Both the position numbers and the translations under genes were made by a program. Source: Actinomadura physcomitrii (lineage in GTDB: Bacteria; Actinomycetota; Actinomycetes; Streptosporangiales; Streptosporangiaceae). From it: 64,000 nt of DNA. A model generated the notes under the pieces. The model had not been told where the DNA came from. It worked only from the letters and a program-made list of their open reading frames with translations, and searched no databases. The DNA lies in assembly GCF_008923205.2 (NCBI RefSeq), contig NZ_WBMS02000003.1:222775-286774 (forward strand). The letters run 5' to 3'. Below, piece after piece: positions 57,666 through 64,000 of this stretch (the stretch's first letter is position 1; every line of letters starts with the position of its first letter).

Positions 57666-57795
57666 ATCGCGCCCGGGGCGCCGGCCCCGGCCCGGCCGGA
57701 GGGCCGTTCACGGCCGGGGCCGGCGCCGTTTCGCGGGAGTCCGGACGCTTCGCCGACGGGGACGGCGCCCTTCCTCTCCCGCGTCCTGTCCCGCG

Positions 57796-58860
57796 TCAAG
57801 CGGCCACTGCCGCGAAGGCGTCGTGGTCGGCGGCCGCGGTGCCGAGCCGGTGCTGCAGGGACCGGGTGATGGCCGGGGCGACCTTCTGCGTGATGGCCCA
57901 CAGGTAGAAGCCGTGGATGATGCCGAGGCGGACGCCGAGCCGCGCCTCGTCCCAGGTCGGGGCCTCGACTCCGCCGGCGCGCAGGCCGTCGAGGTAGTGG
58001 CGCAGCAGGTCGTCCTCCGCCCGCCGGCGGTCCTCGACCGTCAGCGCGGAGGCGATGTGGTACCCCACGTCCAGGTACCAGGGACCGCGCTGCACCAGCT
58101 GCCAGTCCAGGAACGACGGCCGCCCGTCACCGTCCAGGAAGAGGTTGCCGACATGGGAGTCGCCGTGAATGACCGACCACGGCGTCGCGGCCGATGCCAG
58201 GGAGACGACCGCCCGGTACGCCTTGACCAGCAGCTCGGGGTCGCGGACCTCCGCCGGCACGCCCGCCCCGGTGTCGCTCTCGAAGTTGGCCCGGATCTCC
58301 TTGACGCCGCGCCCCGCCAGGATCCCCTCCAGGCGGGGCGCCAGCCAGTCCGCGGCGCGGACCGCCGGGTCGCCCCACGTCGATGCGTGCAGTTTGGCGA
58401 GTTCCGCGAGGCTCTCGGCGGCTTGAGCGGGCGTGTACTCGCTCGTGCCGTCGAGGAAGGTGGCGCCTCGCGCGACGACGTCCTCGGTGATGACCACGCC
58501 GTGCCGGGTCTCGGAATCGATGGCCGCGTACACGCTGCGCAGCGTGCGCATGCCCGTGGACTCCGCCAGATCGCGGTAGAAGGCGACCTCGTACGTTCCC
58601 GTCTCGCGGCCGGGCCAGCCGATCTCCGAGAAGTACCCTTTGGCGCACAGGTCCGGCGACAGGCCGTCGGGCGCGCCGCCCTCGCACTCGATGTGGAAGC
58701 GGGCGTTGGTCGAGATCCGGCTGACGACGGGGCCGGGCGTCACCTCGGTGACGCGGATGCCCGGGTGGCGGGCACCGAGCGCTCGGGTGAGCCATTCCGG
58801 GGTCAGGACGTCGTCCAGCCTGCGGGGGGCCGGCTGCTGGGGGTGGTTCAGCGTCTGCAT
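57796..58860 (-). CDS. Phosphotransferase (APH/choline-kinase-like), copy 2
   Basis: The 354-residue kinase-fold protein is the paralogue of 31378-32442, identical in length and alike over nearly its whole sequence (shared TPGPVVSR, ETRHGVVITEDVVA, FLDWQLVQRGPWYLDVGYHIAS). The catalytic loop reads VIHGDSHVGNLFLDGDG. ATG at 58860 follows GAGGAGCGCAC. It is divergent from an LLM oxidoreductase gene across a 180-bp region with two TCGA-periodic sites. Both copies pair with an LLM gene, so a duplicated functional module is likely. Confidence 0.88.
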   Translation of the reverse strand: MQTLNHPQQPAPRRLDDVLTPEWLTRALGARHPGIRVTEVTPGPVVSRISTNARFHIECEGGAPDGLSPDLCAKGYFSEIGWPGRETGTYEVAFYRDLAESTGMRTLRSVYAAIDSETRHGVVITEDVVARGATFLDGTSEYTPAQAAESLAELAKLHASTWGDPAVRAADWLAPRLEGILAGRGVKEIRANFESDTGAGVPAEVRDPELLVKAYRAVVSLASAATPWSVIHGDSHVGNLFLDGDGRPSFLDWQLVQRGPWYLDVGYHIASALTVEDRRRAEDDLLRHYLDGLRAGGVEAPTWDEARLGVRLGIIHGFYLWAITQKVAPAITRSLQHRLGTAAADHDAFAAVAA

Positions 58861-58939
58861 GTGCGCTCCTCGCGCGTTGCCACGCACCTGGGTGGGGCGG
58901 ACCGGGGGCCGCCCCACCGGGACGGACGGGGACGTCGGC

Positions 58940-58965
58940 AATATCGACGTCGACTTCGAGGTTAC
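58940..58965 (-). promoter_or_regulatory. TCGA-periodic site near phosphotransferase promoter
   Basis: On the minus strand GTAACCTCGAAG is followed by TCGACGTCGATATTG; TCGACGTCGA (58944-58953) is a perfect 10-bp palindrome. It lies about 80-105 bp upstream of phosphotransferase copy 2 and on the far side of the divergent LLM promoter. It belongs to the motif family at 29753, 57641, 58999 and 60936. Confidence 0.55.
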
Positions 58966-58998
58966 TGTAGCGTGGCATCCGCCGCCGGCCCATAGCCT

Positions 58999-59030
58999 TA
59001 CCTCAATATCGACATCGACATTGAGGTGTT
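58999..59030 (+). promoter_or_regulatory. Inverted repeat with TCGAC direct repeats before LLM gene
   Basis: ACCTCAAT (59000-59007) and ATTGAGGT (59020-59027) are perfect 8-bp arms around two ATCGAC direct repeats. The site ends about 12 bp before the LLM start at 59042. It is the most symmetric member of the TCGA-periodic motif family. Confidence 0.65.
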
Positions 59031-59041
59031 ACCGTCGGCGC

Positions 59042-59998
59042 ATGAGGGACGCGACCGCGCCGGGCACCGGCTCACCAGGGGTGCAGGTCGGGTTCGTCGT
59101 CGGCGGCGACCCCGGGCGGGCGGCCCGGCTCGAACGGCAGCCGGTCGACTCGCTGTGGACCGGCGGCCACATCGCGTCGCGCAACCCCTCGACCGAGGCG
59201 ATGATGGCGCTGGCGCGCCTGTCCGCCGCGACCGAGCGGGTGCGCCTCGGTACCGCGGTCCTGCTGCTGCCGCTCTACCCGCCGGCGATCATCGCCAAGC
59301 AGGTCGCGGATCTCGACCGGGCCACCGCGGGCCGGCTGGTCCTCGGGGTCGGCGCCGGCGGCGAGTACCCGCAGGAGTTCCGCGCCTGCCGGGTTCCGCT
59401 GCACGAGCGCGGCCGGCGGCTGGACGAGGCCGTCCCGCTGCTGCGGCGGCTGTGGACGGCGGAGGAGATCACGCACGGCGGTCCCCTCTACCCGATGGAG
59501 AACGTGCGGATTTACCCCGCGCCCGCGCAGCCGGGCGGACCGCCCATCGTCATCGGGGGACGTAAGCGCCCGGCGATGCGCCGGGCGGCGCTGATCGGCG
59601 ACGGGTGGATGCCCTACCTCTACTCGCCCGACCGCTACGCCGCGTCGGTGCGGGAGATACGGGCGTTCGCCGCGGAGGCCGGACGCGGGATCGACGGCTT
59701 CGAGTGGTACGCGTTCGTCTTCGTCAACGTCGGCGGGGACGGCGCCGCCGCCCGGCGCGCGGCGGCTCGCGCCCTCGGCGGCACCTATGGCCAGGATCTC
59801 AGCGCCATGATCGACCGGGTCGCCGCTGCGGGCACGCCGGCGGAGGTGGCCCGCAGGCTGCGGGACTTCGTGGCCGCCGGCGCACGGCACCTCGTTCTCA
59901 TGCCGGCGGCCGAACCCGGCGGCGCCGACACCGTCGTCCGCGCCCTGCTCGAGGACGTCCTTCCCGCCGTGCGCGCCGAACCCGTCCCGGGCGGATAG
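59042..59998 (+). CDS. LLM-class (probably F420-dependent) oxidoreductase
   Basis: The 318-residue luciferase-like barrel protein has VQVGFVVGGDPGRAARLERQPVDSLWTGGHIA, ATERVRLGTAVLLLPLYPPAIIAKQVADLDRATAGRLVLGVGAGGEYPQEF and PPIVIGGRKRPAMRRAALIGDGW, as expected for actinobacterial F420-dependent enzymes. No strong ribosome site precedes the ATG at 59042. The inverted repeat at 59000-59027 lies immediately upstream, so transcription may start close to the ATG. It is divergent from phosphotransferase copy 2 and convergent with the IclR gene. Confidence 0.87.
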   Translation: MRDATAPGTGSPGVQVGFVVGGDPGRAARLERQPVDSLWTGGHIASRNPSTEAMMALARLSAATERVRLGTAVLLLPLYPPAIIAKQVADLDRATAGRLVLGVGAGGEYPQEFRACRVPLHERGRRLDEAVPLLRRLWTAEEITHGGPLYPMENVRIYPAPAQPGGPPIVIGGRKRPAMRRAALIGDGWMPYLYSPDRYAASVREIRAFAAEAGRGIDGFEWYAFVFVNVGGDGAAARRAAARALGGTYGQDLSAMIDRVAAAGTPAEVARRLRDFVAAGARHLVLMPAAEPGGADTVVRALLEDVLPAVRAEPVPGG

Positions 59999-60041
59999 GG
60001 CCGGACACGAGCCGCCCAGGTCCCGCCGGGCGCCCGCCGTG

Positions 60042-60929
60042 TCAGGCGCCGTTGCCGGCGGACTTGCCGGCGCGCCGGGCCGCGTCGGCCACCTGCCGCC
60101 CGAGGGCGTTCACCTCCCGGCCGGTGAGCCCGTGTTGGGGCCCCATCAGCATGAGGGAGGCCGCGGCGCGGCCGGTCGAGTCGAAGACGGGCGCGGAGAT
60201 CTGCGACAACCGCACGGCCGCGTCGTCGTCGATCTCTTCGGCGAAGTACTCGGTGTGCTGCATGAGGCCGACCAGTTCGTCCCGCTGGCGCAGGGCGTAC
60301 TCGGCGTCCGGCGTGGTGAGCAGGATCTCGAAGTCCGGCACGGGGTTCTCGGCGCGGTCGTTGACCAGCGAGATGACGTATCCGCGGCGCCGGATGCCGG
60401 CCAGAGCCCGGCGCCACTGGTCGCGCTGGTGGTCCTCGAGGTTCTCGCCGGCGCGCCCGAGCCACGTCCGCGCCTCGGCGTCGTCCCACGCCACGAAGAC
60501 GGCGCCGAAAGGCGGGACGAGCGGCATGGACTGCCCCCGGCGCGGCCGGATCCCGAGCGGCGGGCCCCAGTCGAACACGGCCATCACGCGGGTCTCGTCC
60601 GCCACGGGCGCGGAGACCGCGACGCAGGCGTTCAGCTTCCGCGCGAGTTCCTCCGCCTCGACGCTCGCCGCGCTGAGGATCGGGTTCGCCTCGCGCGCCG
60701 CGTCGCCGAGCGCGACGCAGAATTCGCCCAGCTGGTAGCGGAGTTCGGGCTCGCGGCGGACGACCAGGCCCTGCTCGGCCAGAGCCTGCAGGACGGAATC
60801 GCAGGTGGCGCGCGGAATGCCCGCCATGCGGGCGAGCTCGGAGACCGAGTACGCCTCGGACGGCCGCCGGGCCATGTGCCAGAGGAGCTGGCCGGCCCTG
60901 AGGACGGCTGGAGACGGATTGACCGGCAT
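60042..60929 (-). CDS. IclR-family transcriptional regulator
   Basis: The 295-residue regulator has a winged helix (VLRAGQLLWHMARRPSEAYSVSELARMAGIPRATCDSVLQALAEQGLVVRR, about 8-60) and a GAF-like IclR ligand domain (ACVAVSAPVADETRVMAVFDWGPP..., then AVRLSQISAPVFDSTGRAAASLMLMGPQ). IclR proteins usually sense aromatic or small organic acids. ATG at 60929 has AAGAGAGAA upstream, and the palindrome TCGACGTCGA (60940-60949) overlaps its promoter, suggesting autoregulation. It is divergent from the second CoA-transferase operon and may control it and other sites with the same motif. Confidence 0.9.
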   Translation of the reverse strand: MPVNPSPAVLRAGQLLWHMARRPSEAYSVSELARMAGIPRATCDSVLQALAEQGLVVRREPELRYQLGEFCVALGDAAREANPILSAASVEAEELARKLNACVAVSAPVADETRVMAVFDWGPPLGIRPRRGQSMPLVPPFGAVFVAWDDAEARTWLGRAGENLEDHQRDQWRRALAGIRRRGYVISLVNDRAENPVPDFEILLTTPDAEYALRQRDELVGLMQHTEYFAEEIDDDAAVRLSQISAPVFDSTGRAAASLMLMGPQHGLTGREVNALGRQVADAARRAGKSAGNGA

Positions 60930-60935
60930 TTCTCT

Positions 60936-60955
60936 CTTTTCGACGTCGACATCCT
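60936..60955. promoter_or_regulatory. TCGACGTCGA palindrome at IclR promoter
   Basis: TCGACGTCGA (60940-60949) is a perfect palindrome 10 bp upstream of the IclR start, identical in core to 58944-58953. It is the fifth member of the TCGA-periodic family and could be an autoregulatory operator. Confidence 0.5.
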
Positions 60956-60995
60956 CTAGCCATGCGCAGAGGAGGTTGCTACCATTTAATCAGAG

Positions 60996-61013
60996 GTGCT
61001 CAAATACTAGCAC
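60996..61013 (+). promoter_or_regulatory. Inverted repeat upstream of CoA-transferase operon
   Basis: GTGCT-CAAATACT-AGCAC (60996-61013) is a perfect 5-bp inverted repeat in an AT-richer patch, in the 300-bp region between the IclR gene and the CoA-transferase gene. Nothing else in that region is recognised. Its regulatory role is a guess. Confidence 0.35.
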
Positions 61014-61228
61014 ACCCACCCCCCACTTCCACCCCGAAATTCTGGACCACCCGCACACGGACCGCGGGGGTCGCGCCGCCGGAGCAGCCGCGCATGGAGG
61101 CCGGGCGATTCGCCTCACCGCCTCGCCTGCGAACCGGCAAGACCCCGTGCGATCACCGATCAACGGACCTGCGCCATCACCCCGTGGCGAAGCCGCCCTG
61201 CCGCATGCAACGGAGAGGAAGGTCTCTG

Positions 61229-62437
61229 GTGGATCAAAAAGCGTTCGAAGGCCTGCGCGTCGTCGAGTTGGCGCAGTGGGTGTTCGTTCCCGTCGCCGGC
61301 GCGCTGCTGGCCGACTGGGGAGCGGACGTCATCCGGATCGAGCGCATCGAGGGCGACCCCTACCGGGGGCTCGCCACCCAGGGCATCGGAGCCGACAGCG
61401 GCGGGGTCAACCTCTCGATGGCGCTCGCCAACCGCGGCAAGCGTTCGGTCGCGCTCGACCTGCGGCGGGAGGAAGGACGGGCCGTCCTCGACCGGCTGCT
61501 GGAGACGGCGGACGTCTTCCTCACCAATTTCCGGCCGGGAGCGCTGGCCCGCCTCGGGCTCGATGCCGAGACGCTGACCGAGCGCTTCCCCCGGCTCGTC
61601 TACGCGCGGGGCAACGGGTACGGGTCGCGGGGGCCGGACGCCGACCTCCCCGGCTACGACTCGTCGGCGTTCTGGGCGCGCGGCGGCATGGCCCACGTCC
61701 TGACACCCCCCGACCGCGAGGACCCGATCGGCCAGCGCGGGGCGATGGGCGACCGCAACGGCGCCATGGCCCTGGCGTTCGGCATCTCCGCGGCGCTTCT
61801 GCGCCGCGAGCGGATCGGCAAGGGGTCGGTGGTGGACGTCTCGCTGCTGGCCACCGCGATGTGGACGCTGTCGTCCGACCTGCTGTCCGCGCTGCAGGGC
61901 CAGAAACCGAGAGCCGCCGCGGGGAGGGAGGCCTCTCCCAACCCCTTGGTCGGCACCTACAGGACGAAGGACGGGCGGCACATCCAGCTCGTGTTCCTCC
62001 AGGGGGACCGCTACTGGGCCGACTTCTGCCGGCTGGTCGGCCGCGAAGAGCTGATCGACGATCCGCGCTTCGTCGACCTCGCCGCCCGCAGGGAGAACCG
62101 GAAGGCCTGCGCCGCCGAACTGGAGGCGGAGTTCGCCGCACGGACCTTCGAGGAATGGAAGGACCTGCTCGCCCGCATCGACGCCCCCTGGGCTCCCATC
62201 CAGGCCGTGGAGGAACTGCTGGACGACCCGCAGGTGCTGGCGAACGGCTACATCGGCCAGGTGACCGAGGGCGACGTGACGTACTCGCTGCCGACCGTCC
62301 CCGTGCAGTTCGACGAGCGGCCGCCGGACCTGCGCCGCGCGCCCGAGCACGGCGAGCACACCGAGACGGTGCTCCTGGAGCTCGGCCGCACGTGGGAGGA
62401 CATCGCCACCCTGAAGGACGCGGGAGCCATCCCGTGA
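61229..62437 (+). CDS. CaiB/BaiF-family CoA-transferase (second copy)
   Basis: The 402-residue class III CoA-transferase has GLRVVELAQWVFVPVAGALLADWGADVIRIERIEGD at the N-terminus and the catalytic-Asp region GQRGAMGDRNGAMALAFGISAALLRR. It is similar over its length to the enzyme at 44602-45828. GTG at 61229 follows GGAGAGGAAGG. The DUF35 gene starts on its stop codon (GTGA overlap), and a thiolase-like gene follows that. This mirrors the order CoA-transferase to DUF35-thiolase in the other operon, where the last two are fused. Confidence 0.9.
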   Translation: MDQKAFEGLRVVELAQWVFVPVAGALLADWGADVIRIERIEGDPYRGLATQGIGADSGGVNLSMALANRGKRSVALDLRREEGRAVLDRLLETADVFLTNFRPGALARLGLDAETLTERFPRLVYARGNGYGSRGPDADLPGYDSSAFWARGGMAHVLTPPDREDPIGQRGAMGDRNGAMALAFGISAALLRRERIGKGSVVDVSLLATAMWTLSSDLLSALQGQKPRAAAGREASPNPLVGTYRTKDGRHIQLVFLQGDRYWADFCRLVGREELIDDPRFVDLAARRENRKACAAELEAEFAARTFEEWKDLLARIDAPWAPIQAVEELLDDPQVLANGYIGQVTEGDVTYSLPTVPVQFDERPPDLRRAPEHGEHTETVLLELGRTWEDIATLKDAGAIP

Positions 62438-62892
62438 CGATGACGCACCAGGCCACCGGACGTCCCCTCCCGGCACCGGACGAGAGCTCAAGCCCCTACT
62501 GGGAGGCGGCGGCGCGCCATGTCCTCGCCCTCGCCCGCTGCTCGCGGTGCGAGTCGCTGACGATCCCGCCCGGTCAGACGTGCCCCCACTGCGGCAGTAC
62601 CGACCCGGCGTTCGCCTTCGTGCCGGTCAGCGGCCGCGGCACCGTCAGGTCGTGGACCGTCGTCCGCCAGTCCTTCCTGCCCGGCTTCGACGCGGACCTT
62701 CCGTACCTGCTGGTCGACGTCGAGCTGGCCGAGCAGCCGGGGCTGCGGATGATCGGCCGGCTCCTCGACGGTCCCGATGCGCCCGTGCGCGTCGGGGCTC
62801 CCGTGGACGTCGCCTTCGAGGACGTGGCCCCCGGAGTCGCCGTGCCCGCCTTCGAGCTCGGCGCCGCGCGCGACGGGGAGGCGGGCGAGTGA
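62434..62892 (+). CDS. DUF35 zinc-ribbon OB-fold protein
   Basis: The 152-residue protein has a rubredoxin-like zinc ribbon with C36, C39, C50 and C53 (ARCSRCESLTI, QTCPHCGST), then an OB-fold (RGTVRSWTVVRQSFLPGFDADLPYLLVDVELAEQPGLRMIGRLL). Such proteins are obligatory partners of thiolase-like condensing or retro-aldolase enzymes and often bind acyl-CoA. It overlaps both neighbours by 4 nt, so stoichiometric synthesis with the following thiolase-like protein is expected. It corresponds to the N-terminal domain of the fusion at 50797-52464. Confidence 0.92.
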   Translation: MTMTHQATGRPLPAPDESSSPYWEAAARHVLALARCSRCESLTIPPGQTCPHCGSTDPAFAFVPVSGRGTVRSWTVVRQSFLPGFDADLPYLLVDVELAEQPGLRMIGRLLDGPDAPVRVGAPVDVAFEDVAPGVAVPAFELGAARDGEAGE

Positions 62893-64000
62893 GCGGAAGG
62901 TTCGCGGCGAGCAACAAGGTCGCCCTCGCCGGCTACGCCCAGAGCATGGTGCAGAGGCATGCCGACCGGCCGCTGGGCGCGCTGGCCGTCGACACGGCCC
63001 GTCGGGCGATCGCCGACGCGGGGCTGGAGCTGAAGGACGTGGACGGCATCGTGGCCGCGTCGCTGTTCCCGACCGCCGGCTCGCACGCCGTGCAGGACGG
63101 GGTCAGCACGGTGACGGCCGGCTGGATGGCCGAGCATCTGGGGGCCGAACCGCGCTATGTCGCCGGCTTCCAGGGGATCGGCCAGGTCTCGGGCGCCATG
63201 GCCCTGGCGGTCAACACGGTGGCCGGCGGTGCCGCCGACCACGTGCTCTTCTACCGGGCGCTGCACAACCCCCGGGGCAGCTACCACGGCAACACCATGC
63301 AGACCATCGACGGCCCGCAGCAGTACACCGCGCCCGCGGGCTACTTCGGGCCGCTGGCGATGATCGCACTGCCGTACAACGAGTACCTCCAGCGCTACGG
63401 AGCCACCCGGGAGTCGATGGCGGCCGTGCTGGTGGAGGCGCGCAAGAACGGGTCCCGGATCCCGTGGTCGTACTGGCACGGGAAGCCCCTGACCGCCGAG
63501 GAGTACCTGGCCTCGCCCACGCTCGTCGACCCCGTCTGCCGCTACGACTGCGACATCCCCGTCGACGGCGTCGCGGCCTTCGTGGTCACCTCCGCCGAGC
63601 GCGCCCGCGACCTGCCGCACAAGCCGGTGTACGTCAGCGGCTACGCGCACAGCGCCCCGCCCCCGCGGCGCCTGCCGGTGCACTGGCCGCTCGACGACAT
63701 CATGGACGGCGGCGCCGAGACCGCCCGCCGGCTGTGGGAGCACGCCGGAGTGGGGCCGGACGAGGTGGACCTGCCCCAGCTCTACGACGGCTTCTCGCCG
63801 TTCATCTGGTTCTGGCTCGAGGTCCTCGGCTTCTGCCCGGCGGGGGAGGCCCACCGGTTCGTCCAGGACGGGCGGATCGACGGCGACAGACCGGGCGGCC
63901 TGCCCGTGCTCTCGGGCGGCGGGGCGCTCGGCAACGGCCGGATGCACGGCATCCCGCAGATGCTCGAGTGCTACCTCCAGCTCGCCGGCCGCGCCGGCGA
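62889..64000 (+). CDS. Thiolase-like protein (Ltp2-type aldolase), truncated by window end
   Basis: The frame begins at GTG 62889, overlapping the DUF35 stop (GTGA), and is open to the window edge after about 370 codons, so the C-terminus is outside. It has VALAGYAQS..., the motif RYDCDIPVDGVAAFVV, LPQLYDGFSPF and GGGALGNGRMHGIP. The usual thiolase nucleophile position reads AGFQGIGQVSGA, without Cys, as in Ltp2-type retro-aldolases. With the DUF35 protein it probably cleaves a 3-hydroxyacyl-CoA side chain. It corresponds to the C-terminal part of the fusion at 50797-52464. Confidence 0.9.
   Translation, partial: MSGRFAASNKVALAGYAQSMVQRHADRPLGALAVDTARRAIADAGLELKDVDGIVAASLFPTAGSHAVQDGVSTVTAGWMAEHLGAEPRYVAGFQGIGQVSGAMALAVNTVAGGAADHVLFYRALHNPRGSYHGNTMQTIDGPQQYTAPAGYFGPLAMIALPYNEYLQRYGATRESMAAVLVEARKNGSRIPWSYWHGKPLTAEEYLASPTLVDPVCRYDCDIPVDGVAAFVVTSAERARDLPHKPVYVSGYAHSAPPPRRLPVHWPLDDIMDGGAETARRLWEHAGVGPDEVDLPQLYDGFSPFIWFWLEVLGFCPAGEAHRFVQDGRIDGDRPGGLPVLSGGGALGNGRMHGIPQMLECYLQLAGRAG

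Noticed and set aside
29752..60955. TCGA-periodic sites considered as KstR or KstR2 boxes
   Set aside because: The sites lack the AACnnGTT-type dyad of KstR boxes and have a 6-bp TCGA repeat instead.

Overview
The window comes from a high-GC actinomycete, probably a soil or environmental actinobacterium of the Thermomonosporaceae/Pseudonocardia/Frankia type. The reasons are very high GC with strong third-position bias, many GTG starts and 4-8 nt gene overlaps, Hanks-type kinases, probable F420-dependent luciferase-like enzymes, a mycofactocin-type dehydrogenase and P450-type small ferredoxins. I see no rRNA, tRNA, CRISPR array, phage or insertion sequence. Bases 1-86 are a homopolymer-rich end that looks like assembly noise.

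Region 1 (87-12350) is an uptake and catabolism locus on the minus strand. One operon encodes a fused two-domain ABC permease, its ATPase, an AtuA-family protein, a DUF4387 protein and an RraA-like aldolase. A second encodes a lipoprotein solute-binding protein and both subunits of a hydantoinase/5-oxoprolinase-type enzyme. A GntR/FCD regulator and a divergent D-2-hydroxyacid dehydrogenase sit between them. The two operons have nearly superimposable promoters, and a related motif precedes the GntR gene, so they look like one regulon.

Region 2 (12418-18373) is a signalling and envelope island: a degenerate kinase, a TetR fragment, an intact membrane Ser/Thr kinase, a methyltransferase, a lipoprotein and a membrane protein.

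Region 3 (18389-28172) starts with an amidohydrolase, an Nramp metal transporter and an unknown protein. A tandem two-domain TetR regulator follows, then a six-gene operon: alpha/beta hydrolase, two amidohydrolases, Rieske protein, NuoF-like NADH/FMN flavoprotein and small ferredoxin. Four related 18-bp sites lie at promoters around the TetR gene.

Region 4 (28189-43606) holds CoA-ester genes: enoyl-CoA hydratases, acyl-CoA ligases, a thiolase, a pair of acyl-CoA dehydrogenases, a phosphotransferase, an LLM enzyme, a fourth amidohydrolase, and LacI and ArsR regulators. Region 5 (43662-54937) continues with an SDR and then a long plus-strand operon: CoA-transferase, HIBADH-like dehydrogenase, aldehyde dehydrogenase, mycofactocin-type SDR, ferredoxin, P450, a DUF35-thiolase fusion, a small conserved protein, ferredoxin reductase and LLM oxidoreductase. 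Region 6 (54952-64000) has two thioesterases, TetR and IclR regulators, a second phosphotransferase/LLM pair, and a second CoA-transferase/DUF35/thiolase operon that runs off the end.

Together regions 3-6 look like a catabolic island for a large hydrophobic or cyclic acid. Expected steps are hydroxylation by the P450, CoA activation or transfer, beta-oxidation, aldolytic chain cleavage by DUF35-thiolase enzymes and ring hydrolysis by amidohydrolases. The substrate cannot be read from the sequence. A TCGA-periodic promoter motif recurs at five places across 31 kb and may tie much of the island together.
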